From Ambrosia x helenae (taxonomy: Eukaryota; Streptophyta; Magnoliopsida; Asterales; Asteraceae): a stretch of DNA of 64,000 nt. Every line of letters starts with the position of its first letter. Position 1 is the first letter of the stretch. The notes beneath the pieces were generated by a model. The model saw only the letters and a program-made list of their open reading frames with translations. It searched no databases and was not told the DNA's origin. Below are positions 1-11,037 of the stretch, in pieces. The stretch covers positions 95,255,719 through 95,319,718 of the forward strand of contig CM061233.1 of assembly GCA_030844895.1 (NCBI GenBank), written 5' to 3'. Both the position numbers and the translations under genes were made by a program.

Positions 1-614
1 GGTGACTTACACAATATCCACACCACAAAGTTTTTGTTGGCCCACGTAATCTAAGTATGTTGGGAGTTTGTGTGTAGGTTTTAGGGACCATAAACATATC
101 ATGAGGGGTCATTTCAATGTTTGAATGGTACTTGTTATTGTAAGAAAACTCTACCATCAAAAGGTAGCTATCCTATTCCTAATTCCCGTCCAAGTCAATG
201 ATACATGCTCACATCATATATATTCAATAGCTTGAATAAATATTCCTCTCACTTTGACAATTAGGTTGCGGGTCTAATCAACAATTTAGTGCCCAAATTA
301 TCTAATAATATCCTCCAAAACTAAAAAGTTAATCGTGTATTACAATCGGACACAATAGACAACAACACCACGCGTCGTGGCACAACTTCTCCCACATACA
401 AATTTGCCATTCGTTCCAAAGATTGACTCTTACATTTGCAAAAAAAAAAAAAAAAAAAAAAAAAAATCCACAATCACCAACATAGCGTTATACCTTCTTC
501 AATTTAGTTACTAATCCAAAGTATTTTATCTCATTTTCTTGAGTCTGATACTTAGCTATAAACAACTTAAGCAGTTCTCAACATACGGCCAAGTGGTGGT
601 CAATATGATCAAAT
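1..614. other. intergenic, AT-rich
   Basis: No convincing coding region is visible. The only landmark is an uninterrupted A tract at about 440-466. No paired repeats or duplicated ends were recognised, so the origin of this stretch is undetermined. Confidence 0.5.
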
Positions 615-1025
615 AGGGGTGTTCAGAATTCGATTCGAATTTGAAAAATTCAAAATTCGACTTAATTCGATTCGATGATCAAGAATTCGAATTCGAATTC
701 GATTCAATTCGAGTTCAGTAAATCGAATAAAAAATAATTCATATTTATTATATATATAATTATATACACACATTTAACTTTAGAACATGGGCTAATCTAT
801 GAGTTTGACCTAAGTCATAAATTAGCCCATTACTAAGCCCAAGTCTAACTAAAGCCCATAACTTAAGTCTTAACCTTAAACGAATTTATTCGAATTTGCT
901 TCGAAATCGAGTTTCTTATACGAATTCGAATTGAGTTTTTTATTCGAATACGAATTCGAATCGAATACGAATTCAAGGAAAAAAAATTATTCGAAAATTC
1001 GTTATTCGATTCGGTAAACACCCCT
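615..1025. mobile_element. MITE-like element rich in GAATTCGA
   Basis: The left end reads aggggtgttcagaattcga and the right end is its inverted counterpart, closing with aaacacccct. Both subterminal parts are built from short GAATTCGA-like palindromic repeats, and the centre (about 745-880) is AT-rich. It encodes nothing; the isoleucine/arginine-rich frames through it come from the repeats. The terminal motif AGGGGTG resembles other hAT-like ends in this window. I found no clear target duplication, so the superfamily is tentative. Confidence 0.6.
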
Positions 1026-1213
1026 ATACTCAAGGCTGATGCATGGTTGCAACGTGGTTTAATCGTTCTCCATATGTAAAAGTTTTTTTTTTTAGCAAAA
1101 ACAGCAATCGAACCATTGATCAACCATGTTGCTTCTCACGAAAGGTTTTGAATTCTAATAATTATTCAGAGTTTAAAACCTATATATATATTCACTTAGT
1201 ATTGCTCATATGT

Positions 1214-2543
1214 AGGGCTGTTCAAATCGCTCGTCACTTGTGGATCGCTTGTCGCTCGTTCGGAAAATGCTCGCTCGATCTTCCGCTCGGTTGTAAATGA
1301 GCCGATCAGCTCGGTTCGGTTTGTAAATGAGCCAAGCACGAGCAAAGGTACCCTCGGCTCGAATAATTTTTCATTTATATATTGTATTTTTAATTATAAA
1401 TATACACACAATTTAAAGATAAATTTATGGCTTTATATATAACATTTTATTGGATTTAACTTAGTATATGCAAACAAAATATAACTAGCCCACTTAACTC
1501 AATAAAAAAATTAACACTAGATTTAATAGTAAAACCATATGCCATGAGGTGACAATCTTGACTTTCTTTATGTTATTAGTTGTCCATCGCTGAAGAAACA
1601 AATAGCCTCACCACCGGTCAGGGATGATAAGGTTATGAGTTACTACCGGGTTGATCCTTCACAAGCAGCTACGGATGAAAGAACCTGCAAACAAGGGTTG
1701 ATGTGGGTGTGGAGACGACTACACAATGTAGCAGTTTATAACAAAAACGGGGTGAATGGAGATACTATCAAGTGTGATAGCTCTCCGGGTTAGCAGAAAG
1801 TGTCATCTCCTATTGGGGATGTGATCCCTTTTATAGGAGAGTCTGTATGCCACCATTACCCAAGTCCTAACCGTGGTTAGGTTGTCTCCATCACCCTTAA
1901 TTCTGTCAGTGAGGTGATATATGGAAAGCATAAATAATGGGAATAGTGGAACATAATACCGCCTTTAATGCTTAGTCAACGTGCTTGAAGGCTTAATTCA
2001 TGCATGACGTTTGACCATGCATGACTTCCGTCTTGACCAAGGTATGACCATTGACTGGTCATTAATGTACTTTGACTGTTCACTGCGCATGAGCTCTTTC
2101 CGCGTGGCGATGTTACTCCGGGTTTGGGTATGCGGATTAGTGTATTCGGTACCCAATCCCATCAATCGCTAATTGTCGCTTGATATCACACTACGTCACA
2201 AATGCAACAACTGTTCTCTAACATATGCTCATCGCCTCACTAGCCTTAATCTAAGCCTCATCCTCGGACATTGGGATTTCAATATTAGTGTTATCATCGG
2301 ACAGTTCGACCTTAGTTGTCACCCGACAATGAAAACATCAAAGGAAGCATCCTAATTTTATGATCATCCAAATTACTCTCCGCTCGATTCTTGCTCGGCG
2401 CTCGCTCAGAAAATTTGCGCTCGAAGAATGCTCGTTTGGTTTTCGGCTCGATTGTAAACGAGCCGCTCCGCTCGGTTCGATTTGTAAACGAGCCAAGCAT
2501 GAGCAAAGCTCCGCTCGAATCGGCTCGGCTCGTAAACAGCCCT
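1214..2543. mobile_element. hAT-like non-autonomous element, GCTCG-rich ends
   Basis: The termini are inverted repeats, agggctgttcaaatcgctc on the left and gctcgtaaacagccct on the right. They are flanked by tcatatgt (1206-1213) and acatatgt (2544-2551), an 8-bp duplication with one mismatch, as expected for hAT elements. Subterminal sequence carries degenerate repeats of gctcg and of cggttgtaaa(t/c)gagcc. The centre holds a later solo LTR (1591-2164). Without that insert the element is about 750 bp and encodes nothing. Assignment to hAT rests on duplication length and end sequence only. Confidence 0.75.
1591..2164. repeat. solo LTR of an unidentified retrotransposon
   Basis: A 574-bp block begins with TG and ends with CA. 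It is flanked on both sides by the 5-bp direct repeat ATCGC (1586-1590 and 2165-2169). Removing the block and one ATCGC restores a continuous host sequence inside the hAT-like element. No PBS, polypurine tract or coding sequence accompanies it, so it is a solo LTR left by recombination between the two LTRs of an older insertion. The parent family is not represented elsewhere in the window. Confidence 0.85.
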
Positions 2544-2626
2544 ACATATGTATACTTTATAATGACATATTTATATCTATGAAAACTAGGATTAAAAAAT
2601 AAAGATTTCATGTGTAACAATTAGTA

Positions 2627-2904
2627 ACCAAGAGCTAGTTATAAATCATGTTTAGATAAGATTTTATAGATTATTGTGTTTGTTTTATACTTTTGTTTAT
2701 ATAGTTGTTACCAAGGGCTAGTTTTAAATCATGTTTAGATAAGATTTTATATATTATTGTGTTTGTTTTATACTTGTGTTTATATAGTTGTTACCAAGAG
2801 CTAGTTTTAAATCATGTTTAGACAAGATTTTATAGATTATTGTGTTAATTTTTTTTATATAGATTATTGTGTCAATTTTTTTTTATGGATTATTGTGTTA
2901 ATTA
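2627..2904. repeat. 83-bp tandem repeat, about 2.6 copies
   Basis: The motif accaag(a/g)gctagtt recurs at 2627, 2710 and 2793, a constant spacing of 83 bases, with nearly identical sequence between. The third copy runs out near 2842 into shorter repeats of tagattattgtgt(t/c)aatt. No function is apparent. Confidence 0.85.
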
Positions 2905-3956
2905 TGGTCAAAACTCAAAACCATCAACTACTAAAACCGTTCAATTGGCCTAAATTAGTAACTTTATTAAAAAAATTGGAATGTGAACTTATATTTGTAA
3001 AAGCTTAAAAAGTCAAAAGCTTGCGACTCCCAAAGAAAGGAAAAAGGACCAAATAGTGCCACAATGATCCCTTGTTTTTCTTACCCACGACACGGTTTAG
3101 CGACCGGGTTTGAAAACCATCATGAATGACTCGGTTTCGTTTGGACTACTTGTTTTTGAAGAAATAAAAAAGCATTCGTACGTACGTTTACTTTTTAAAA
3201 GTATGCATGAACCGCACCATAACGAATTTATGCTCCGTCCTTTCAAAAGGTGGTTTATATTGTGCGGGGTGTCGACTTCATTAAATTTTATTTTTAAATC
3301 AACTTGGCAAAACATACAATATGATACGAGTGGGTTAGTTTTAGTTATGGGATTTTCTTAACTATAATCAGAACCAAACTTTGGTCATGGTTAATCGATT
3401 ATAGTTATTTCGATTATTAACCAAAAGCTTAAACTAAAGTTAACTTTAGGCTAAAGTTCAAAAATAAAAAGCCGATGAGTCTATAAAATTAAAAAATGAA
3501 ACCTTGGATTTAGCTTTGGTTTTTTTTTTTTTTTTTAATATACAAGACAACCGAGACCAAACTTTTTTTATTAAACTACCAATGTGGTATCTTTTTTAAT
3601 AAGATATTTCTCAACAACAAAAGAACTTACTTAAAAAATTTTATTATAATAAGTTTAATTCTTCATTAAAATAAAGGCATCTACATCAAGATCATTTTGT
3701 TATTAACATACTTTTATCTTAGTAAAAAAAAACTCTACACGATTAGTATAAAACATAAATCTATTACATAGATTTAACATTTCAAGTTTAGTTTCGGTTA
3801 TATATCGGTTAACTAAAGCTTTATAACCATAACCACTCAGTCGGTCAAAGAAATATTATAACCATCGATTATGTCGGTTATCGGTTAAATTCGTTTCGGT
3901 AATGGTTCGGCTATTAGTTATTGCGACTAATTTGCTCAACCCTATATAATAAAACT
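2905..3956. other. intergenic, possible degraded transposon remains
   Basis: No gene is recognised. Between about 3362 and 3945 there are many scattered ggttaa/ttaacc and cggtta motifs on both strands, the pattern left by subterminal repeats of an old DNA element. I could not fix its ends or a target duplication. Short open frames here have no recognisable domains. Confidence 0.4.
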
Positions 3957-4137
3957 AGGGGTGCAAACGAGCCGAGCTCGAGCTCGGCTCGTTTATTACA
4001 GTTAATTAATAAAAATAATAAAAATAATAGGCTCGTTTAGGCTCGCAAGCTCGATAAGTGAAGCTCGAACTCGAACTCGTATACTAAAAAACTTTAAATG
4101 TGAGGTAAATATTATTAAATTTTAGTATAAATAATAG

Positions 4138-4706
4138 TGTTAAAAATATAACATGAATATGTCATTCAAATGTTATGATATTATGTTTTGATATGTGGTA
4201 TATTAATAGTGGGACAAGTGTTTTTGTTTCAGGATATATCATTGGCCTAAGATTGGAGCAGCCCATTGGATGAAGCCCATTATGCTTGGACCAGGCTTAT
4301 TGTGTGATCCGTGTTCGTGGGCCCTCGTTAGGGTTTCTATATAAATATCGAAGTCCTGATATTTTTCTTGTTGTTCGACACATTATTCCACACACACACC
4401 TACCTTTCATCTCTCTGATCTTCTTATTAGGGTTTGTATTGTTAGTAAGGATTTCTCCTTATTTGTCTTTGTATTTCATCTCTATTATTAGAGATTCATC
4501 TGATTATTTCATCAGACGAATCTCAGACTTTGTATTGTTCTTGAGCTTGTATTAAGTTACAAGTTCTGGGTATTTGGGGTGTACGATTTGGGTTGGCTTA
4601 ATAATATCTTTGTCACCTGTTTTGTCGCTATCTCTCTTGTTGTGGTGTGTTGTTATTATTTCTTTGATCAGATTGTTTGTGTGTTATCAAACCCTAAATT
4701 TCTACA
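4138..4706 (+). repeat. 5' LTR of the copia element at 4138-9778
   Basis: Starts TGTTAAAAATATAAC and ends TTTCTACA. A TATA-like box (tatataaat, about 4338) lies mid-LTR, a plausible promoter. It matches the 3' LTR at 9209-9778 except for scattered substitutions and one single-base indel. Confidence 0.93.
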
Positions 4707-4720
4707 TGGTATCAGAGCTT
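4707..4720 (+). promoter_or_regulatory. primer binding site, initiator tRNA-Met type
   Basis: TGGTATCAGAGC follows directly after the LTR. It is the standard copia primer site complementary to the 3' end of initiator methionine tRNA, where minus-strand DNA synthesis would start. Confidence 0.9.
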
Positions 4721-5399
4721 TAAGGGCTCTGTTATCATTATTTCTCTTGTGTCTTGGGATCTTCCGCTGTTAGCTTGGATCTAGTCGTTTAGATCTAAGT
4801 TTTACTCTGTATTTATGTGTCTGGGGTCTATATGTTTAGATCTGGTCTTTTTTCTTTGGTCTGCTGATTATCCGTGGTATTATCATAAGGATCTTGATTC
4901 TTGGGCTGAGATCGTGGTGGTTTCTTACTGATTTCTGGATTATCAGTTGTCTGTGGTTTGGATCTGGAAGCTTTGCACTCTGTAAGTCTTCTGGTTTATA
5001 TTTCTTGTTGATATCATATTGCTTTGGCTTGGCTGATGGAGTACTCTGTAAGTATTCCTTCTTCTTGTCTGGTCTTGTCTAGAGTTTATGGCCGGGTTAG
5101 GGTGGACCGGCATTGTTGATTGTCTTGTGTCTCTTGTGATTGAGTTCTTTTGTTTGTTTGTTTTATATTCTATATATATACGTATATTTTTCTAGATAAT
5201 AAAGAGCTCCTGTGTAAGGATCTGCGTGGGCACCTATGAGTGATGAACCCATGATGATCTGAACACCCGCACAGCTTCGCTCTCTAGGGTTTCTCTTTGT
5301 CTTATTTCTTCTGGTCTTGTTTTCTGTGTTAGTTCTTGGCTAACTTTGTGTTTGTTTGTTTGTTCTTGTCTGTGATTGCTATCTGTTGTGTCTGTTACC
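4721..5399 (+). other. untranslated leader of the copia element
   Basis: About 680 bp lie between the primer site and the gag start. The stretch is T-rich, with no convincing coding sequence. It presumably holds packaging and dimerisation signals, but nothing specific can be identified. Confidence 0.6.
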
Positions 5400-6535
5400 A
5401 TGGGTGATGATAATGTTGTTGTGAATGTTGAAGCAGGTGGAGGTGCTCCACCTGAAACTCTTATAAGTAAATTGGATATAGGAGACCCTTTGTATCTTCA
5501 CCCTAGTGATACATCTAGTCTGACCATTGTTAGTATTAAACTTAAAGGAACAGAAAACTATTCAGTGTGGTGTAATGCTATGAAACTTGCACTTGAAACT
5601 AAAAATAAAATAGGTTTCATAGATGGTACATGTACTAAGTCTACTACTGATGTTGTTCTTGCTAGACAATGGGATAGATGTAATTCTGTAGTACTGTCTT
5701 GGTTGCTTAATTCTATTAGTGAAGAACTCTATCTTGGACAAGTCTTCTCTAAGTTAGCCAAAGAAGTTAGGACTGACTTAAAGGAGACTTATGACAGAGT
5801 TGATGGGTCTGTTGTCATTAATATGTATCAAAAGATTAACTCTGTTAGACAAAGTGGTAGTACTGTAGCAGAGTACTATCATAAGTTGCACACTATGTGG
5901 AAACAGTTTGATGCTATTGTTCAGTTACCTAGTTGTACATGTCAAGCTGCTAAGGAGTTTAATGATTTTAATTCATTATAAAACTTATGCAATTCTTAAT
6001 GGGACTTGATGACATCTATCAACCAGTTAGGACCAATCTGTTAACTAGTGATCCTATGCCTACTTTAAAGAATGCTTTTGTTATTGTGTCTAGGGAGGAA
6101 TCACATAGAAGTTCTAGTGGTTTATCCAAACCTGCTAATGTGTCTTTTGTTTCTAAAACTAATCAAAGTTTTGATAATAAAAGAAAACCAAATAGAGGTC
6201 CTAATCCTAATCTGAAATGTTCTCACTGTAATATGATTGGGAATACAGTTGATAAATGTTATGAGTTGGTTGGATATCCTCCAGGTTATAAAAAGAAACC
6301 TAGTGGTCAAAATGCTAGGGCTAATATGGCTAATTCTGTGAATAACAATGTGCAATCTGCTCCTACTTGTTCTACTGCTGGTGTTCCCTTTTCTTCTGAA
6401 CAAATTTCTAAGATTCTAAATCTTATAAGTGAGAAGAGTGGAAATGATTCACCACACTCCAATTCTGGAGGTAAGAGTGTGAACATTTTTGGTTTTTCTA
6501 ATATGTCTTGTCTTATAAATCTTGAAAAAGTTTGA
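5400..6535 (+). pseudogene. copia gag, frameshifted, zinc knuckle damaged
   Basis: Gag is the capsid/nucleocapsid part of the retroelement polyprotein. The start is the ATG at 5400 in the context taccatggg, chosen over an upstream ATG at 5376. The N-terminal part has the copia gag pattern (DPLYLHPSD, then a YSVW segment). A stop at 5979-5981 followed by a frame change at 5987 breaks the protein. Downstream, at 6218-6259, lies a C-X2-C...C nucleocapsid knuckle. The histidine expected after its glycine is asparagine here (IGN instead of IGH), so one zinc ligand is missing. A second frame change occurs near 6530 at the passage into protease. Confidence 0.85.
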
Positions 6536-6960
6536 AAAACTTGTCATGTTGTTCTAGTTTTACAAAAGAGTTTTTAAACAAAGGTTGGATCAGTGACTCT
6601 GGTGCCAACCAACACATGACAAGTAATGAAAAAGAAATGTTTAACTGTGTTGATGTTTCCAATTATGATCTTGAAGTAAAACATCCTAATGGCACTAGTA
6701 CCAAAGTCACCAAAATTGGTGACATTAAGATAGCTGATAATGTCACTCTGTTTGGTGTGTTTCTTGTTCCTGATTACTGTGTTAGTCTTATGTCAGTACA
6801 TAAACTTGCTAGAGATAGTAAACTTTCTGTGCTTTTTGATGAGAGTAGATGTTATATTCAGGATTCCAAATGCCAGAAAACCCTGGTGACTGGTAGACAG
6901 AGTGATGGATTGTATTTTGTGGGTGCTAGTGTAAGTTTTGATAAATTTTGTTTTAACAGT
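6536..6960 (+). pseudogene. copia aspartic protease and start of the integrase region
   Basis: The catalytic motif D-S-G (ISDSGANQHM, about 6595) and the conserved DG-LY segment before the integrase are visible, so this is the retropepsin-type protease that would process the polyprotein. After the codons for GLYFVGAS the sequence jumps near 6950 directly to the integrase C-terminal motif (GKSPYEIVYG). The HHCC zinc domain and the D,D-35-E core are absent, a loss of probably 200 or more residues, and the frame changes at the junction. Confidence 0.85.
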
Positions 6961-6964
6961 GTTG

Positions 6965-9145
6965 TTAGGTAAAAGTCCCTATGAGATTGTCTATGGGTTC
7001 CCTCCCAATCTTAGTCACTTGAAAAATTTTGGGTGTCTTTGTTTTTATACTATTTTAGATGAAAATGATAAGTTTACTAGTTGTGCTGAAAAATGTGTTT
7101 TAGTTGGGTATTCTAGTTTTAAAAAAGGATATAAATTGTGGAATTTAGAAACTAAACAATTTGAGTTTTCTAGAGATGTTAGGTTTTATGAAGAGATTTA
7201 TCCTTTTAAAACTATTTTGAAAAATACAACTGTTTTTTGTGACAATTCTGTTAATCATTTAAATTTTTTTGACATTGAAAATTATCAAGTGACTGAGAAT
7301 AGTGAACTTACCAATGATGAAGGGGGAACCAAAGAGACTCATGTAGATCTAGCTAGCAAGCAATCAGAAGAGGCTCCTTTGTCTACTGATCAGCATGATC
7401 TTGATCAGGAGGAAAGTAGACAAGGTGGAAGTAATCCTGATAAGGCTTGCCATGATGCAGGGTCTACAAATGAAGAGCCTGACCCATCTGAGGGAAGTAG
7501 TCTTAGAAGATCATCTAGGGTGTCTAGTTTTCCTAGAAAATATGATCAGTTTTTTGTTGATGGAAAGGTTAAATATCCTATTGAAAAGGTTGTTAATTAT
7601 TCTAAACTTTCAAGTGAAAACATGTGTTTTGTTTCTGTTTTAAATAAAAGTTCTGAACCATCTTGTTATAATGAGGCTGCTAATGACCCAAAGTGGGTTG
7701 AGGCCATGAATAATGAGATGGAGGCCTTGTATAGGAATCAAACCTGGGTAATGACTGATTTATCTAAGGATAGAAAGCCCATAGGTTGTAGATGGGTGTA
7801 TAAGATAAAGTATAAGGCTAATGGTGAGGTTGAGAGATATAAGGCTAGGTTAGTGGCTAAGGGATATAATCAGAGGGAAGGTATTGACTTTGGGGAAACA
7901 TTCTCCCCTGTTGTCAAGATAGTTACTATCAGAATTGTTGTGTCTTTTGCTGTACAAAACAATTGGCAGCTTTATCAACTTGACATTAACAATGCTTTCC
8001 TATATGGTTCAATCTTTGAGGATGTATACATGTTGCCACCAGAAGGCTATCATGCTAAAGGTGATAACAAAGTGTGCAAACTTATTAAGTCACTTTATGG
8101 TCTAAAACAGGCACCTAGGCAGTGGAATAAGAAACTGACTAAGGTTCTGTTAGACATTGGGTTTGTTTAGAGTATATGTGATTATTCATTGTTTGTTTTA
8201 AATAAAGAAGGTGTGTTTATTGTTCTTCTTGTGTATGTTGATGATATAGTCATCACTGGTAATAGTGAGTCAGAAATAACTAAGATCAAAAGTTTTTTAA
8301 GTTCAAATTTTTTAATAAAAGATCTTGGTAAGCTCAGATATTTCTTGGGGATAGAAGTTTTATATGATAAAAATAGTGTGTGTTTTTCACAAAGAAAATA
8401 TTGCTTAGAGTTACTTGGTGAATTTGGTTATATGGGGTGTAAACCAATAACTACACAAATTGAACAGAGTTATATTGTCAGTGTTAAAAGCAATAAGAAT
8501 AGTGTTGTGCTTGAAAATGTAAATGGTTATCAAAGGTTGATAGGCAAGCTTATATATCTGTCTTTAACTAGACCAGATATAAGTTATGCTGTTCAATTTT
8601 TAAGCCAGTATATGCACAAACCTTGTTCTGGGCACCTTAAGATTGCTTTAAGATTACTAAGGTATCTTAAGGGGTCTCCTGGAAATGGGATTGTTTTTAG
8701 TCCTAGTAAAGAGTTTAAGTTGTATTGTTATGTTGATGCTGACTGGGCCAAGTGCTTGGAAACTAGAAGATCTATTACAGGTTATTGTATTTTTCTTGGA
8801 GATTCATTGATCTATTGGAAAAGTAAGAAACAGAGCACCATATCTAGGTCCTCTGCTGAGTCTGAGTACAGAGCTATGTGTAGTGCCACTTGTGAACTGA
8901 TGTGGGTCAAAAATGTTTTATCTGAGTTAAAACTTACTTGCACTTTGCCACTTAATTTATATAGTGATAGTAAATCAGCAATTGCTATTGCTAACAATCC
9001 TGTTTTTCATGAAAGAGTCAAGCATTTTGAGCTTGACATACATTGTTTAAGGGAAAAAATAGCTAATGGCATAATACAAGCCATTAAAGTTGATTCTGCA
9101 AAACAAATTGCAGATGGGTTTACTAAAGGTTTGTCTATTCAATAA
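6965..9145 (+). pseudogene. copia integrase C-terminus, reverse transcriptase and RNase H
   Basis: The segment begins with the integrase C-terminal GKSPYEI/LVGYS region, a variable linker, then RT (motifs RWVYKIKY, ARLVAKGY, QLDINNAF, LYGLKQAPR). An in-frame TAG at 8168-8170 interrupts RT where the family has glutamine, a probable CAG-to-TAG change. Reading continues in the same frame through the catalytic YVDD (8234-8245) into RNase H with the DADW, AESEY and DSKSA segments, ending at 9145. It is close to full length for RT-RH, so apart from the nonsense codon this part is well preserved. Confidence 0.92.
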
Positions 9146-9197
9146 CATCAGTTGTTTTGTGAAAGTCTTAAGCTAAAAGACTTGTTTAACATTTGAA

Positions 9198-9208
9198 TGA
9201 TGGGGGAG
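9198..9208 (+). promoter_or_regulatory. polypurine tract of the copia element
   Basis: tgatgggggag lies immediately before the 3' LTR, the expected site for priming plus-strand DNA synthesis. Confidence 0.85.
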
Positions 9209-9778
9209 TGTTAAAAATATAACATGAATATGTCATTCAAATGTTATGATATTATGTTTTGATATGTGGTATATTAATAGTGGGATAAGTGTTTTTGTTT
9301 CAGGATATATCATTGGCCCAAGATTGGAGCAGCCCATTGGATGAAGCCCATTATGCTTGGACCAGGATTATTGTGTGATTCGTGTTCGTGGGCCCTCGTT
9401 AGGGTTTCTGTATAAATATCGAAGTCCTGTTATTTTTCTTGTTGTTCGACACATTATTCCACACACACACCTACCTTTCATCTCTCTGATCTTCTTATTA
9501 GGGTTTGTATTGTTAGTAAGGATTTCTCCTTATTTGTCTTTGTATTTTCATCTCTATTATTAGAGATTCATCTGATTATTTCATCAGATGAATCTCAGAC
9601 TTTGTATTGTTCTTGAGCTTGTATTAAGTTACAAGTTCTAGGTATTTGGGGGGTGCGATTTGGGTTGGCTTAATAATATCTTTATCACCTGTTTTGTCGC
9701 TATCTCTCTTGTTGTGGTGTGTTGTTATTATTTCTTTGATCAAATTGTTTTTGTGTTATCAAACCCTAAATTTCTACA
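9209..9778 (+). repeat. 3' LTR of the copia element at 4138-9778
   Basis: Same ends as the 5' LTR (TGTTAAAA...TTCTACA), followed by the target duplication AATAG. About 15 differences from the 5' copy. Confidence 0.93.
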
Positions 9779-9975
9779 AATAGTTCACTATGATCAATAA
9801 GGCTCGACGAGCCTAACGAGCCTCAAATGTCAGGCTCGAGCTCGGGCTCGATAAATAAACGAGCTTTGTTTTAGGCTCAAGCTCGGCTCGGGCTTGATAA
9901 AGCTTGGATTGTTTCGAGCTTTTTACCTAACCGAGCTCGAGTAGCTCACGAGCGGCTCGGCTCATTTGCACCCCT

Positions 9976-10376
9976 AATACAAACCAACCTTGCAGAAAAG
10001 AATCACTTGCAGCACAACATATAATATGATAAAGTTGATATCAGTGAGAATCATGAGGGTTTATATTCAGCTTTGGTTGGTTTTGATAAAAGTTTTAGAT
10101 CTAGCCGTTGGTTACGGTTGTGAAAAAACGACAAATCAAACTCCTGAATGGCTCATCTAAACTACTACCAGCTTTAGCAATTTGACGGTTTAAATCCCTT
10201 TTCTTAATCTTCTTTTTCAAAATCGTTAAGTGTATTAAAAATTATAAATTATGAGGATGGTTCAATCGATTTGGTTCACAAACTCGGCTCCAACTTTCAA
10301 ATTGTCAAAACTCAAAAACAACTGTAAACCAAAACATATAAATATCAAACCGACCTAACCAGTCGATTTGTTTTGA
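9976..10376. other. intergenic spacer
   Basis: No gene, repeat pair or RNA is recognised in these 400 bases. They end in the 8-bp sequence TGTTTTGA that is duplicated at 30445. Confidence 0.5.
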
Positions 10377-10504
10377 CAGGGGCGGATCTAGGGCCAATCC
10401 GACGGGTTCTCGGGAACCCACTCGGTTTGTAATTTTTAGTGTAAATATATATAGAAAAAAAGGAACCCATAAGAAAATTATATTAGGAACCCATTACAAA
10501 AGTT

Positions 10505-10572
10505 TTAGGTGTCTTAGTGGTAAAGACCCGCTATCAGCATACAAATGGTTCCTGGTTCAATCCCTGTTTCAC
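10505..10572 (+). other. tRNA-like module (Pol III A/B boxes) in the hAT element
   Basis: ttagtggtaaagac resembles a tRNA D-arm/A box. About 40 bases later GGTTCAATCCC (10554-10564) matches the B box. No complete acceptor stem or cloverleaf is visible, so this is not a functional tRNA gene. It is best read as a tRNA-derived (SINE-like) remnant. Confidence 0.5.
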
Positions 10573-10805
10573 CCGTTTAGTTTTTAGGTTTTCAACTCTT
10601 TTTTTTTTTAATTCACAACTAAGGTAAAATAAAACCCTAAAGTCTTGAGCTCTACACCTCCTCAAACACACAGACCTCTGCACCTCCCACACTCTTCCCT
10701 GATTGTCTCCGTTAGGATCCCTTCTGGTAGGTTTGAAATAAAGAAAGTAGTTGCAGCCTGAGAGTCTCCCTCTTTTCCACCCCTATCTTGTGGAATCTCG
10801 CCCTC

Positions 10806-11010
10806 TGATAGAAAGAAGAAGAACTAAGAGAGGAATTTCAATCAATCAAGCTACCCTTCTCATTGATTATCGATTGATTATATACACATTATTACAACGG
10901 ACGTTCCCGCCCAAACTAACAGACACAACTAACATTCAACTCTATTATAATTGACACAATTGCCCCTCATACTTTCTACTTATTACATTTATAACCCTGT
11001 ACTCGTAACA
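10806..11010 (-). repeat. 3' LTR of the Reina-like element
   Basis: 205 bp from tgatagaaag to actcgtaaca. Its partner is 28800-29004. It lies downstream of the integrase in element orientation. Confidence 0.9.
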
Positions 11011-11025
11011 ATACTCCCCTCCTTA
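11011..11025 (-). promoter_or_regulatory. polypurine tract of the Reina-like element
   Basis: Read on the minus strand, AAGGAGGGGAGTAT directly precedes the LTR start, the expected plus-strand primer. Confidence 0.75.
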
Positions 11026-11037
11026 ACAATTCTTGTC

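Larger units (their letters stand above)
4138..9778 (+). mobile_element. Ty1/copia LTR retrotransposon with internal deletion
   Basis: A complete frame of LTR, tRNA-Met-type primer site, gag, protease, reverse transcriptase/RNase H, polypurine tract and LTR is present. It is flanked by AATAG on both sides (4133-4137 and 9779-9783). Domain order with RT last is that of copia. The integrase catalytic core has been lost in a deletion near 6950, and gag and pol carry two frameshifts and one nonsense codon. The two LTRs differ at roughly 15 of 570 positions, so the insertion is fairly recent although the coding region is dead. It could only have moved with proteins supplied by a relative. Confidence 0.95.
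3957..9975. mobile_element. GCTCGAGC-rich TIR element split by a copia insertion
   Basis: The left terminus aggggtgcaaacgagccgag (3957) is matched in inverted form by cggctcatttgcacccct ending at 9975. Subterminal DNA on both sides is made of gctcgag and gagcc repeats, so single strands could fold extensively. The copia element at 4138-9778 divides it. Without the insert the element is only about 370 bp and has no coding capacity. An 8-bp duplication was not evident at its borders. The AGGGGTGC end suggests a hAT-like MITE, but this is inference. Confidence 0.65.

Noticed and set aside
863..1123. Ile/Arg-rich open frame
   Set aside because: It is translated from the gaattcga repeats of the MITE at 615-1025.
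5976..5990. Possible programmed frameshift between gag blocks
   Set aside because: The break lies inside the capsid region, copia elements normally use one continuous frame, and no slippery site with structure was seen; simple mutation is more likely.
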